Assembly (NCBI RefSeq): GCF_025370935.1
Contig: NC_133485.1
Coordinates: 8,611,716 to 8,675,715 of the forward strand
Reading direction: 5' to 3'
DNA: 64,000 bases
Source: Choristoneura fumiferana
Lineage: Eukaryota > Arthropoda > Insecta > Lepidoptera > Tortricidae
Shown: piece after piece, positions 25,495 through 37,348 of the stretch
How the letters are laid out: each line of letters opens with the position of its first letter
Numbering within the stretch: the stretch's first letter is position 1
The notes under the pieces: model-generated
Seen by the model: only the letters and a program-made list of their open reading frames with translations
The model's database searches: none
What the model was told of the DNA's origin: nothing
Made by a program: the position numbers and the translations under genes

Positions 25495-25700
25495 GGAATT
25501 ACGTTTGAAATTTACCACGAGCTTTGCGGTGAAGGAAAACATCGTGAGGAAAGCTGCACAAACCTGCGAAGCACTTCAATGGTGCGTGTGAAGTTCCCAA
25601 TCCGCACTGGGCCTGCGTGGGAACTACGGCCCAAGCCCTCTTGTTCTGAGAGGAGGCCTGTGCCCAGCAGTGGGACGTATATAGGCTGGGATGATGTGGT
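25495..25700 (+). repeat. CR1/Jockey-like LINE 3' end
   Basis: GGTGAAGGAAAACATCGTGA, TCCGCACTGGGCCTGCGTGG, GAGGCCTGTGCCCAGCAGTG and CGTATATAGGCTGGGATGAT give the best preserved copy of this tail in the window. Other copies are at 543, 58081, 63618 (-) and 63884 (-). Confidence 0.85.
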
Positions 25701-25751
25701 ACTTATCCTTCCATTTTACCAATAGCCAACGGAATTTTCCGAACAGTTTTT

Positions 25752-25915
25752 TTTCGGAACAGATAACCGTTGAGGGAGAATATTCCTCGAGTGGCGACCA
25801 CGAACCGGAAGACGAAGCGTTGGCAGGCCTTCCACCAGGTGGACTGACGACATCGTGAGAGTTGCGGGAAACCAGTGGATGCAGGTGGCGAGTTATCGTT
25901 CATTGTGGCTTTCTT
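25752..25915 (+). repeat. RTE-type LINE C-terminal fragment
   Basis: It aligns with 24045-24180 in DNA: TTGAGGGAGAATATTCCTCG, AGTGGCGACCACGAACCGG, GGTGGACTGACGACATCGTG. The translation has RPSTRWTDDIVRVAGNQWMQ then VASYRSLW, a typical RTE C-terminus. It is truncated at both ends and lies 50 bases after the CR1-like tail. Confidence 0.8.
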
Positions 25916-28163
25916 TCTTTGTTTGTGTTTATGATATGGCTGTCTAGAGTTACGCTTTATATTTGATGCCTAATAAAGACTAGTAGGTACATCCACGTCT
26001 CATCGATGTCGTGAGTCTGATGTGCACTAAGTGACAATGACAGCCAAAACAAAAACCAATAATTACTACCCTAATAAAAGACTTGTCTTTTCGATAGGGT
26101 TGTGAAAATCGTTCATTAAACCTTCTTGAAAATCTAGGCAGTAAAATTGTATAAAGTACACTTGAAACTGTATAAAGTTAATAGGTTAGGTATGTACCTA
26201 CGTATCAAGTATAAAGTATCAGTAAAAATCATAGTATAAAACTTAAATCGTATCATACCAATAAAGCATATAAGGTATACTCAGATTATATTCAACGTCA
26301 GACCCTTTTGTTATCAAACAGAAATGCTAGGAAAATTATATAGCGATAAATTATTGCAGAAATAATCGTGTTTTCGCTTCATATAATCCGATTTACTAGG
26401 AAATAGCGAAAGGTTATCTTGGAGCAAGCTATATCTCAATTATGATGAATATAACCTAATCATAACGTATACTTTGCCCGCAGTTAATGACGATTAAGTT
26501 GCGATATGAACCAGGGGTTTAAAGCATATGCGCAATAAGTAGACATTTATCCAATTAATTATAGTATTAATAGATATGAGGTACCTACATTGTGAACTAG
26601 AATATAATTAGTTACTATATGTTCAGACTCGCAGTGTCAATAACTGTATAATATAATGTAACTATTCAAACAGGTGACATCTTCTGTTTTAATGTCGAGG
26701 CGTATATGATTATAATAATCGATAATTGGCCTAAATTAATCGGCACATTTGATATATCACTTACTCTATTGAATAAGTTTCAGGTGAATTATTATAGATA
26801 ATATATTTCAGTTTAATACATGCAAATTTATAAAAGAAGACATTTATAAGGTAAATTGAGTTGAAACATTTCACAAAACAAGAAAGTTACCTAACTAGCA
26901 TAGCTTTAGGTAAAAATATGCCAACATTTTGTAACTCGCGTTGAGTCCCTACATAACTTTGTGAAATGGGCATTGAGGTAATTTGCTACTTAGCTGTTGT
27001 TTAGTAGACGATATTTCCATATGTTATTAAACGGAACGAATCAGCGGGCCGACAACAGCTTCAACGTGGAATACCGATCAAGCCTCTTATTGTGAAGCTA
27101 GATTCGCTATCGCTATGATTGCGTTGGTATCTCAATAAATAATAATAAAAAATAAATATCACAGTAACACTTGACACCAATTATTGACCTACATAGTCCC
27201 AAAGTAAGCAAAGCTTGGGTTAATACTTAACGTGGCTTATTTATCACAATGTCAACCATACCAATGTATCGCTTGCCCTAAAGAATATAGGCAAAATTGT
27301 AGACTTCTTAAATTAAATTTGATTTTATTATCTCAATTTCTTTGGAAGACAGACTTCAGTAGCCATACCTACATTTTTTACTCTACCGTATTGAAAAACA
27401 TTTACATTTTAATTTCCATATTCATATTTGAAGCTCGCGCGGCTAATCTATCTAGAATATCATTGACGCACTGAACTAATGCCCCCAAGCAATGACGTTG
27501 AAGTATCTTCATCATGCCTTTAATCTCATTTTGAGTTATCCCATAGCAAAGGTTTAGCCAGTTGTAAACTACCTTCGTATGACCTTGTTAATGCAAGCCG
27601 CAGTAGGTACTGTCTACCTGCTGGCCCAATTCTGAGACCCTGTCCTTCGGCTTCCTGAATATTTAAACGGGTTGATACAATTTCGAGATCAAGATCGGTT
27701 CTTGTTAGTTATGTAAGCGAAGGTATTTGGAGAGTTTATTTCCTGTTTAGTTGATATAAAACGTATAATAATACCTCTTCAAATCGTTTTTGTATAAATA
27801 GGTATAGGTAAGTAGTTAATATCGTTGTATATGCAGATGATGGCGTGTCATGCGTCTTTAAAACCAATACGTACAGCAACTGCGTTATCTACTAGTATAT
27901 TTAGTTATTTTGAACAAATTTTGATGATTTTCATTTTAATTGTTTCATTTAAATATTGATATGAGTTCTAACTCTATTTCCACTCTTTGATCACTTCAGA
28001 GATCAAACAGGAATTACCCAAAATTTTGATCTTTTACCACACAGCTTAACTTAATTATTTTTAGTGATAAAAATACCTTGCGACGTAGATTTTGCCTCAA
28101 ATCAATTCTAGTAGCCAATTGCCACATCAAAAGAGGTTCAATCATAAAAAAATTCTAGGTATT
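25916..28163. other. Non-coding intron with one SINE tail
   Basis: Only the SINE 3' fragment at 27136-27225 is recognised. The rest is AT-rich with no coding signal; the 80-codon frame at 27232-27474 is unremarkable. Confidence 0.35.
27136..27225 (-). repeat. tRNA-SINE 3' tail fragment
   Basis: (AATAA)n, then ATATCACAGTAACACTTGAC and TAGTCCCAAAGTAAGCAAAG, then CTTG. It matches the 3' half of the SINE copies at 44204 and 45946, with the tRNA head missing. Confidence 0.75.
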
Positions 28164-28608
28164 TAGGGTTCCGTAGCCAAAATGACAAAAACGGAACCCT
28201 TATAGTTTCGCCATGTCTGTCTGTCTGTCAGTGTGTCTGTCCGTCCGCGGCTTTGCTTAGGGACTATCAATGCTAGAAAGCTGTTATTTTGCACGAATAT
28301 ATATTATGTAAACTATGCCGACAAAATGGTACCATAGACTTAAAGTGGGGGTGATTTTTTTTCTCATCCAATGTTCTAGTGTGGGGTATCGTTAGATATG
28401 TCTTTTAAAACCATTAGGGGGTTGCTAAAACGATTTTTCGATTCAATGATTTGTTTGCAAAATATTCAACTTTATAGTGCAAATTTCCTATAAAATTGAA
28501 ATCTACTAAAATCTAAAATCGAAACCGGGGCGTGGAAAAATTTGAAAAAAATCAGGATGGTGGTAAGTATATCATACTTTCAAGGAAAACTATAACGGTT
28601 AAGTTTTT
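28164..28608 (+). repeat. 'AGGGTTCCGTA' element, 3'-truncated copy
   Basis: AGGGTTCCGTAGCCAAAATG, ACGGAACCCTTATAGTTTCG and CCATGTCTGTCTGTCTGTC, through GTGGGGTATCGTTAGATATG, to ACTATAACGGTTAAGTTT. It aligns with 53964-54425 and lacks the last ~170 bases. Confidence 0.85.
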
Positions 28609-29859
28609 TTTTTTAATTATCTAACTGTCTTGCTTACACTAACTCACACCAGTTAATGGGGACTTTTTAACTTTCTGTGTTTTAAAACATTTACATAACA
28701 AACACATTATAAACAAATATAAAAAAACGAACAATCGGATCAGCGTTTAAATCATTCTTATTAACAAAGTGTCATCTTTTCATTTTTAACATTATGCGTA
28801 TGTTTTGACATACATTTTTACTTCTTTTGTTATCATTCACTTATTATTATGTTTTTTTTAGTATTTCTTATTATTTCGCTGTTCCAAATAAATCTAAATC
28901 AGTGGACTCACACTAGAATAACTCATATACTTCAACGATATACAACTATGTTCAAATCCCGGCAAGAACAACAGAGAAGCTTTTTCCTTTGAAAAAAAAA
29001 CAACTTTTAGTCTTTAAAGTTCTTAAGTATTTCTACCACTTATTAATTGCAAATAGTGAAATTTAGTTCGTCTTTGTACCTACTCGTATCTCAACGTTTT
29101 TCGGTTTTTCGATTGCACTTTTTCCTTATAAAACTACAATCAAAAGTTTACATGCGTACGTACATATACATTCTGCTTGGATTCAAAATTTTAAAGTTAA
29201 ATGTATAAAATTAACGTTAATCTTAGACACCTAATAAATAGGTTAATATAGACACAAATATATAAAATCATTAGCTTTATAACACATTAGCTTTATAACA
29301 TAAGGAAAAATATATAATTATAAGATTAGGTAAGCAACCGAGGACTCACGGAAGGGCATATTAATAATTAATTTAGGTACTTACCTCCTTCCGTAAGCGT
29401 TATATACCTACCTTCATTTTTATGACGCTCTGTTAGTTCCTATTAAGTTAAATCTGCAATTTTCGTCTCACTGCGATTGCTTCCAGAAAATTAAAAAGAC
29501 GAAACATGTCGGACTAAATTTCACTTGAACACGTATGAATGATCCCTTTATCCGAGCCATACGGTACCTAGTTTAAAAAAACGTTACTTCAAACTACTCT
29601 GGTGTCGTATGAACTAGATTCCTACTGGATTGCCTTTTTTTACGTGACGTCAGGTCAGTGTGGTGGGGATAGTATCCCAAAAGTTAACTTTTAGAACACA
29701 AGTAATGCGATATGATGCATCGAAAGATACCTAACTTAAGCTCTTGGATTACTTAACGGAAGTTGTTCACTTCACCCCACTGGACTACATGTGTTCGGTT
29801 TCGCCAGTAGGTAGTACATTACGTTGTCAAAGAGCAAAACATTATCATTTCATCTAGGT
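28609..29859. other. Non-coding intron
   Basis: AT-rich; nothing recognised. Confidence 0.35.
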
Positions 29860-30280
29860 TGTACAGTCAACTAGAAAGCGATGTATCCATGTTAATCTTA
29901 CAAAATGATGTAACTTTTCGCATGCCATAATTAATTACCCTTGGTCGGTGACATTTCTAGTAGCAGCAAAACCTTACATTATCATCGACTCGACTCATTT
30001 AAAGTGCAACAATTATGTATCCCACTACGCTTCCTCCGAATGTACACTAACAAGCCTCTTTTACTATCTACTGATATATTATGACAAATATAAGCAAACG
30101 TTCAATGTTCCAAAATATGTAACGAACACACTAAACAAATATTATTTATCCAATTACCTGAGACAGATGTATGCAATGACAAGTGTGTACCTACTGTTTT
30201 CTTGAAACATCAGTTTTTTTTTTAAGTTTAGCGACATTTATTTTATTTACTACAATGAGCATCAAATCAATTCAAATATG

Positions 30281-30605
30281 TAGTACTAATATTGTAAATG
30301 CGAAAATTTGTGAGTATGTATGTGTGTGTATAGTTTGTGACTCCTTCACGCTAATAAAACGGCTAGACGTATTTAGCTAAAATTTGCGAAAGCTGCACAT
30401 GGACATGGTGATTGGAATAATACATAAGCTACTTTTTATCTAAATATTCCCACGAGATCTCGATAATATCTCGTAATCTCAACTGGTAGGTTAATGAAAT
30501 CTACAATAATTTTCTCATGGGAATTAAGTAAAAATCGCGGAAGTTCAATTCATCTGCTGGATCTAATCGTTTAAGCGTGCGAAGCCGCGAGCAAACACTA
30601 GTATA
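30281..30605 (-). repeat. Variant of the 'CCGCGGCTTCGC' element family, minus
   Basis: Read on the minus strand it begins TACTAGTGTTTGCTCGCGGC then TTCGCACGC, and ends GCGAAAATTTGTGAG reversed then ATTTACAATATTAGTACTA. The ends match the family at 23359 but the middle is different, so it is a related subfamily inserted inside the foldback element. Confidence 0.6.
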
Positions 30606-30663
30606 ACTATAATGAAGAAGAAATTGAGTGTTTGAACTTCGAATCGGTTTGCTTGGATTCTGG

Positions 30664-30770
30664 GGGGCTACTATGAAATTTGAAAATCTAAGTTCGTATC
30701 GTACCATCCTTCTCACTCTCGTATTAGCGTCAACAGGACGGCAAGATACGAAGTTTGAATTTTGCACTTC
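30664..30770. repeat. Hairpin MITE, family A, copy 4
   Basis: GGGGGCTACTATGAAATTTG, AAAATCTAAGTTCGTATCGT and ACC on the left; GGCAAGATACGAAGTTTGAA and TTTTGCACTTCGG on the right. It is more diverged and slightly shorter than the other copies. Confidence 0.75.
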
Positions 30771-31082
30771 GGTCCTGTTCTGAATTTAAATTTTTGAAAA
30801 ATTTAAAATATTGGTTACATTTTTTATGGAACATTGAACGTTTACTTACATATATTTGTCATAATATATCGGTAGATAGTAAAAGAGGCTTATTAGTGTA
30901 CATTCAGAGGCAGCGTTTTGGGATACATAATTGTTGCAATTTAAACGAGTCAATGATAATGTAAGGTTTTGTTGCTACTAGAAATGTCACCGACCAAGGG
31001 TAGGTAATCAATTATGGCATGCGAAAAGTTACATCATTTTGTAAGCTTAACATGGATGCATTTCTTTGTAGTTGACTGTACA

Positions 31083-31193
31083 GTCGAGTTCATAAACTTG
31101 TGAAAATATCTGAACACGCTTCTACGCCGTTAACAATGGAGTCGTGTTCAGATATTTTGATCAAATTTTTGCTCACAAGTTTATGAACTTGAC
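31083..31193. repeat. Hairpin MITE abutting the foldback element
   Basis: Left GTCGAGTTCATAAACTTGTG and AAAATATCTGAACACG; right CGTGTTCAGATATTTTGATC and TCACAAGTTTATGAACTTGA. A strong foldback of about 110 bases that starts at the right end of the 29860-31082 element. Confidence 0.85.
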
Positions 31194-31224
31194 TTATTCT
31201 AATTCCAAATCGAAAATACAAACT

Positions 31225-31335
31225 GAAATATAGATGAATAGAGAAACCAGAAAAATAAGACCAGCGCTGGGAATCGAACCCAGGTCCTCGGCATTCCTTG
31301 CCACGTGCTATACTACTACACCACTACCGGACAGT
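31225..31335 (-). repeat. tRNA-derived SINE head, minus strand
   Basis: The minus strand reads TCCGGTAGTGGTGTAGTAGT (A box), then CCTGGGTTCGATTCCCAGCG (B box), followed by CTGGTCTTATTTTTCTGG. The tRNA-like fold is only partly kept and the downstream sequence is SINE body, so it is not a functional tRNA gene. It makes a misleading 193-codon + strand frame (31234-31815). Confidence 0.8.
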
Positions 31336-34225
31336 GATACAGACATGAATTTCTCCTATAGTATGCACCACATATCTCAGCTTGTTTGTTTTTTTATTTT
31401 AATTATCAAGTTGAACTATACTTTCCTTCCTCTTGTTCGCTTAAAATTTGATATCTTATCAGGACAACATTTGCTGTCTCTTCCATTTGATAGTATACCA
31501 ACTTGCCTAAGCTTTCGTTCCTATGAAATCGTTTTATTGTATACTCTAAAAATTCTAACTTTATTTAATTGTGAACTCATTTGTCTTCTCTACCTAAGCA
31601 TCTGTTTTTCTCGGAAGTGTAAAATGTTTGCCAAAAATACCTATTACACTCTGACGCAGTATTTTCGTATAAATAGCTTGCCAACAAAATGCATGTTATT
31701 AAATGCATTCTCACGTTATAAATCATTGTGTGAAAGGCCACGGCCACTCAGGCGCAAGGTTTCAAAGCTTCCTTCCTTTCCGCTCTCCTTCAACAATTAT
31801 ATAAAACTCCGCTAAATAATATAAATTGTCGCCAACTTCGCAAACACTGGTATCGATCGGCGCCAACTTTGGAATACTTTCTCTGGGGTCTCGTCAATTA
31901 TTTTGCTCTTTCCAAGAATCAATTCTCGTAGTTTCTAAGGTCAAGTTTGTACTTCTTTAGTTAGATGTTAGTCTAGTGCAATAGATACAGATTATTTATT
32001 TATGTACTAGCTCATTCAATAAACAGTGTCTACACACGGACCTCTCAGAAGAAAATTAGACAGAGGTATAAATCGTATTTTTTTATTCAATTAAAATGAG
32101 TAAAAAATATAATTATAAACTTTAGATCAATTAGTACCCATCCATCGAAATGATTTATAACAGGCTAGGCAGATTTAAATAATCTTCTAAATTACAACTT
32201 ACAACACGATAAGTTCTTAATCACCATCAGAATTAACACACATGAAGACTTCGTGATAAACAAATGGATAAACATTAGCCTAATATTCCAATATATTTGG
32301 TAGTCTAAATCACCTTGAACGTGCTAAATGGCTTAAGGCCCTTATCAGACGTTATCTAAGGTCACACAACTGACGCTGGCAGACCCTCAGTGGATAGAAG
32401 TTAACCCAACAGTATTTTTACTGTAACAACTTTGAACTTGTGTATTAAGATAAGGCATGGAGATTAAAGTACGTGTATGCTTTAATTTAATTAAGTATTA
32501 CTCACTTATACCAATTCAATGCCAAAGAGTTGTCAGACATTGTTCTGGATCTCTAGAACGTTTTTAACACGTTTCAAATATTTAGTCAAGGTTTCTTAGG
32601 TAAGTTCTCTTCGTCTTCTTTTTACTTAAATGTTATTTTCATGTGTTTTATGTTATTTTATGTACCTACGTTTCAAACTATTTTTTTTTGTCAAGATATT
32701 TCCTCTATTAAATATCATTCTTCTATCCAATACAAGAATATTTTTAGTTCACCCGGCATCCTCTTAAGTACCTCTGAGTTCACATAAACAGACATTTTTG
32801 TTTCACGACATTTTAAAATGGAGTCACGGCGGACAACTAATGAATGTCTAAAAACCCGCCCAACGATATTTGTGACAGAGTAAGTAACTCAAATTTGAAA
32901 ACACTAATTTACAACAAAAATATTAAATTATGAAAAAAGTTGGATAGCAAAAAAGTGGCAGGGATTCGGTTTTAATAAAAGGATGCTGCTGATTTTCAAT
33001 TAACCCTGTAAGTGTATACGTAGCTCATCACATGCTTTTTATTATGCATATTTTTAAAACAAAATGTCGACTGTAAAAAGAACCAAACGCAGATAATTAT
33101 AAATTTGTTCTCGTTAATAGCATACCTACGTCAGTTAAACGTCAACGATTAGGTCAAAACATTCACGTATGTGTGTACATTAGATCTTTGTTCTAAGATT
33201 TATAAGATGATGCTCAATCTAGTACTTAACCACAGTGTCTCACCAAGAAAACACTAGGCAATTATATTTCTATTAAGTTTAAATAGGACGTCTATATACT
33301 TATATTATAACTGTTTTGATTAAAGTTTTATTTATTGCCCAAATCATTCCAACAGTGTTTAAAAAATAAAACTTCATTGACGTTCTTATTTAAGCCGGGT
33401 GAAGCGAATCTTGTTAAAATCCACGTGAATAAATACTTATAAGGGATAAGTTCACCATTTGTCAATTGATTTAATCTCGTTATTTCTGTACAATAAAGTA
33501 TTAACATGCTTCAATGTTTTACGCATAGAAGTACGCATCACCATGTTGCATATAAATTTTGAACCACCCAAGTTAAAAGTTAAGTTAAGATGGCAACTGG
33601 GGGCAAAGACATTGTGTATCCCAGGTATCCACTTATTGAATAGCCTAAGCGTAACCAAATCCATAGCAAATTGTAAACAAGATAGCTTGTTACTTGTTAT
33701 TACTGGTAACCAAAAACAAACGATAAACATGTTGCTTAAATTTTCAGAAATGTACCTAACTATTTCGAGTCGAGAGTCTCGAGACACAATCAGAGTGACG
33801 CGTGAAACGAATTCTTCTACATACAGAATTTAAAATATTCTTCAAATGACGTTTACATGTTCCACTAGTAGGTACTTCGTATGACGTAGCGTGAAAAACA
33901 TTATTCTATGCCAAATTCGCTTGACATTTCCGGAAAACTAAAGTACTTAGTGCAAACTTTTGAATTTCAAATTAGATAAAGCTGCAGGCAGTGTGGAAAC
34001 TGCTAACTTGCAACTTTCTACTTGGATGTTATACTTAGGGAAATCTTCTCCATATAAAGAGTCTACGGAAAGTACATGTCTAGGCACCTAAGCCATTTTT
34101 TGAGTTATACCTAGCGATTTGAAAGTTAGTCATTACGAACAATTACTATGGTTACCATTCCTTTAAAAGGTAAAAAATATATTTTATATTGCTTTAAGAT
34201 TATTTAATTCAATTGTAAGTCATAG

Positions 34226-34312
34226 TACTTTGCAAGCGGTGGTGATGATCTCTTACCATCAGGAGACCCACTTGCTCGTTTGCCATCCAGTCAAAAAAAA
34301 ATAAAAAAAGCT
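34226..34312 (+). repeat. LINE/SINE 3' end ('CTTACCATCAGGAGACCCAC') with A-tail
   Basis: GCAAGCGGTGGTGATGATCT, CTTACCATCAGGAGACCCAC and TTGCTCGTTTGCCATCCAGT are followed by an A-rich tail. This is a common lepidopteran retroposon 3' terminus. Confidence 0.7.
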
Positions 34313-35059
34313 CTACATTTTGAGATTAAAATCTCAATTTCAAAAAAAGGTGACTAGACATATTTAAACACGCTTCGTTTATGGTACAATACACAAAAAT
34401 GGTGGGTACATAGGATAACAATAATTATAAATACTATTTCTCATCTAAAATATTGTTAATTGTTTGCCAACCACACTGGCTACCAAAAATTCAATAGAAA
34501 CTGAAAAAGATGCTGGCAAAGTTGCATAAACGAACTTAATAAGTGAATTTGGTCAAAACTTGGAACATTTTGTTATAAAACACTAAGTAAACAAATTCGA
34601 CAACAAAGAAACGAATTTTGCGACTCGAAAAACGCAGAAAGAGAAGATAAACTAAGTAATTGACCCTGAGACAAAAAAGCAGTTTAGGTACACAATACCT
34701 AACGTTTTGATCCCGTATAGGTAAGTGTACTATCGACCTGGCAATTTAAGTACGTATTTGTATCTTAATAGGTACCTTAAAAATTACTAAAAAGTTTTGG
34801 AAATAAAAAGTTCAAACATAAAAATCTTTTTTACTTACTTTTTTATTCCAAACTAAACAGAAAATACTTAGTTGACTGATAACGAAAAACCGTTAATAAT
34901 TTTATTCCATTGCAATTGGAAATGTAATTACTTAGTCAATCATATCATAATCAATCAATTAAGATTGTTCTTTAACTGTTTCGGCACGTGCTAATTGGCT
35001 TGTTTCACTTGATATCTACTTATATCTAACCTTTAAACAAGAAATTCTTTTATAAATAT

Positions 35060-35230
35060 TTCGGGAATCTCGGAAACCGCTCAAACGAATTTGACGAAAT
35101 GTGCTGTGGGGGTTTTCGGGGGCGAACAGTCGATCTAGCTTGATCTTATGTCTTATCTCTGGGAAAATGCGTGTTCTCGAGTTTTATCCCGAGTGGAGCT
35201 CGGATGCCCGAGAGGTCGGTACTTGTGTGT
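35060..35230 (+). repeat. Dispersed repeat 'ATTTCGGGAATCTCGGAAAC', copy 2
   Basis: It aligns with 9538-9660 and extends further: GGGGGTTTTCGGGGGCGAAC, AGTCGATCTAGCTTGATCTT, TTATCCCGAGTGGAGCTCGG. Confidence 0.7.
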
Positions 35231-35497
35231 AATAGATAATAGATCAACTTACAAAGTTGCCATTTTCATTCCATTGTTGACTTGTTTCCTTTTTCAACAT
35301 GGATGTTTGCGTGATCTATATACTAGTGTAGTTAAAACTTGTGTAAACTGCAAATCTATTATTGCCCATATTATGCTATTATCGGTTTCTGTAGTCATTA
35401 GTATATGCAATATACCTACTGTCGTAAACATCATTAAAATTGCTTTTTTTTCCACGAGTAGAACGATATTTGCAAATCTATAGTAATTATATTGTAA

Positions 35498-35720
35498 CTA
35501 GCTTTTGCCCGCGGCTTCGCCCACGCGGAATTCGGTTATCGCGCGCTGTTCCCTCGGGAACTGTGCATTTTCCGGGATAAAAAGTAGCCTATGTCACTTT
35601 CAGGCCCATAAACTATCTCTATGCCAAAAATCACGTCGATCCGTCGCTCCGTTTCGACGTGAAAGGCTGACAAACATACAAACACACACACACTTTCGCA
35701 TTTATAATATTAGTATGGAT
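35498..35720 (+). repeat. 'GCTTTTGCCCGCGGCTTCGC' dispersed element, copy 2
   Basis: Full-length: ACTAGCTTTTGCCCGCGGCT at the start, CGCGCTGTTCCCTCGGGAAC and CACGTCGATCCGTCGCTCCG inside, TTTATAATATTAGTATGGAT at the end. Confidence 0.88.
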
Positions 35721-36009
35721 GGATGTAGACACCTACTTAATACTTAATTGCGCCTGAGCCTGACTGAGTAGTCCATCCAAAATTACAGCCTCTTTGTAAT
35801 TTTCCTCCTTTTACCTGTATCTTGATTCTAAGAACACCTGACTTAAAAGTGAAGAAATCCTATATATGCAATATAAAGAGACTGACTGTCTTGGTAACCG
35901 ACCGTAGACTGTAATCGGCATTAGTACCGAAAGATTAATTAGTAACTTTGAGTAATACCAGTCATCTGCTTTATATCTGTTTCGTCAGTCATTGACATTA
36001 ATTGCTCTT

Positions 36010-36340
36010 CGTTGCGGGAAAATATCAGTGCATGGTGTGTAGTGGGCACGGCCAGTCGTGGCCGGCACAGGGTACCTACGAACGGGTACACCGACATGTG
36101 TAGTTTATAACACATTATGTATTGTATTGTATAAACTGGGAGTGTATTATTTCGGGGGCGCCGTAGTCCGTCCGCGGGCAAGCTCAATCAAGCAATTGCA
36201 TAGTAGTATGGGCGTCGATCGGTGGCGCGCGCCTTTCGCCCGCTCTCGTCGCGACGCGTCGCTCGCGCAACTCCCGCGTGACAAAATGATCGAACAAGTT
36301 CAGTTGTAATTCCCCAGCCAATTTAGCAAAAACGTTCAAT
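36010..36340 (+). promoter_or_regulatory. CpG-rich promoter/5' UTR candidate for the 36341 first exon
   Basis: This is a GC- and CpG-rich island in AT-rich intron, with clusters such as GGTGGCGCGCGCC, CGTCGCGACGCGTCGCTCGC and CTCCCGCGTG around 36215-36280. Arthropod initiator-like TCAGT pentamers lie at 36025 and 36300. A small upstream open frame (36286-36309, MIEQVQL) precedes the 36341 ATG and would be included if transcription began at the distal site. No convincing TATA box was seen. It is probably a promoter plus 5' leader for the short exon that follows. Confidence 0.5.
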
Positions 36341-36416
36341 ATGTGTTGTGCGAGATTCACCAACTACTGGCTCCACAAGTTGCGGAAGTACACATGTGGA
36401 TTTGCCAGTCGCGAAA
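36341..36416 (+). CDS. Ih: Candidate alternative first coding exon of Ih
   Basis: An ATG at 36341, with A at -3, opens 25 codons (MCCARFTNYWLHKLRKYTCG then FASRE) plus one base, ending at the donor GTGAGT (36417). The exon therefore ends in phase 1, the phase needed by the acceptor at 41002/41003. Splicing gives codon A|GC (Ser) followed by DADMALKQG, with no frame break. It sits directly below a CpG-rich block unlike the surrounding AT-rich intron. The resulting isoform would replace the Gly-rich N-terminus encoded upstream with a short, Cys-rich, basic one; the Met-Cys-Cys start could be lipid-modified (inference). The ATG, donor and phase are seen directly; that this is an Ih start is inferred from strand, position and frame. 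It could instead be the first exon of another gene. Confidence 0.6.
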
Positions 36417-37348
36417 GTGAGTATTGCCAGTGTTTTGTAAGCTGCTGGTTTATTTCATGTTATTTCTAAACGAGCAATGTTTTGCCGATAACCGTTATCG
36501 AAGTCTAATATGATTTTAAATTGCAGCTAATTTAGTTAGCCGGTCTATTTATATCGGGGTAGGCATATATATCTGGAATGCAAACAAGTGAACGTTGAAT
36601 CGAGCATTTGTTGTGCTCGCATCGCATTAAATAATGCTGTTGCGATACGGAGCCCGCACATTCAATTATTATTATTTTCTTCTTACTATAAACATCTAGA
36701 ACCCACGTCGCACACGCCTTTTCTCGAAACAACTTTCTAGTTCCTACCGGTGTTCCTCAGCCTAGATAAAAATAGACGCGACGTTAAGGTTAAATAGATG
36801 CAATACGAACAATTGAACTGTGAGTACCTACCTACATGGTAGTAATATAATTATTATTTAAGTGTATGCTTACTGACTTAACCACTCATTTGGATGGTGA
36901 TTAATGACCTGCTTGTTTAAGGAAAAGTGACACTAACAAGGTATTTCAATATAATCGCGACACAAAACTTCATAGGTACTTATTTACTTAGGTACTTAAA
37001 TATTCGTATTGGGTTTATAATTGTTCAGCAACGTATATTACTGAACAACTAATTTATAAGTAAGTACTTATGTGTACCTACATAATATATGTTCTGACAA
37101 TTAATTTTGTTTACTTGTAATTACTCTTAAATCTTTAATGTGAACAAAATAAACAAGCTCTGGTGATCACAAACACTAGGAAGGTACTTCAGTCCAAGAA
37201 TGAATTCACTTCTCATTATAAGTCTGCTAATGTACCTACCTACCTTGATCTCTGATAACATCTAAAGGTAGGTACTTACGAGTATTGTACGCACGTACTT
37301 TTTCTATACGATATGTATAGTATAGGTAGGTATATACTTATTAATCAG

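Larger units (their letters stand above)
29860..31082. mobile_element. Foldback DNA element with ~270 bp arms, hosting two insertions
   Basis: The left arm begins TGTACAGTCAACTAGAAAGC and contains GATGTAACTTTTCGCATGCC, TTGGTCGGTGACATTTCTAG and AGCCTCTTTTACTATCTAC. The right arm is its reverse complement, ending TAGTTGACTGTACA at 31082. Pairing runs to about 30125 on the left and 30800 on the right. The interior holds a 'CCGCGGCTTCGC'-type element (30281-30605, minus) and a hairpin MITE (30664-30770). No transposase was seen. Confidence 0.85.
31336..36009. other. Non-coding intron with few repeats
   Basis: Apart from the LINE tail at 34226 and the dispersed copies at 35060 and 35498, nothing is recognised. 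Overlapping + and - frames at 33452-33833 (111 and 124 codons) have no domain. Confidence 0.35.

Noticed and set aside
31234..31815. Longest + strand open frame (193 codons)
   Set aside because: Its start is the antisense of a tRNA-derived SINE (Gly-Ile-Glu-Pro-Arg-Ser-Ser is the usual false translation of the B box), and the rest has no domain or codon bias.
33452..33833. Overlapping 111- and 124-codon frames
   Set aside because: Open on both strands over the same DNA, no splice context, no recognisable motif.
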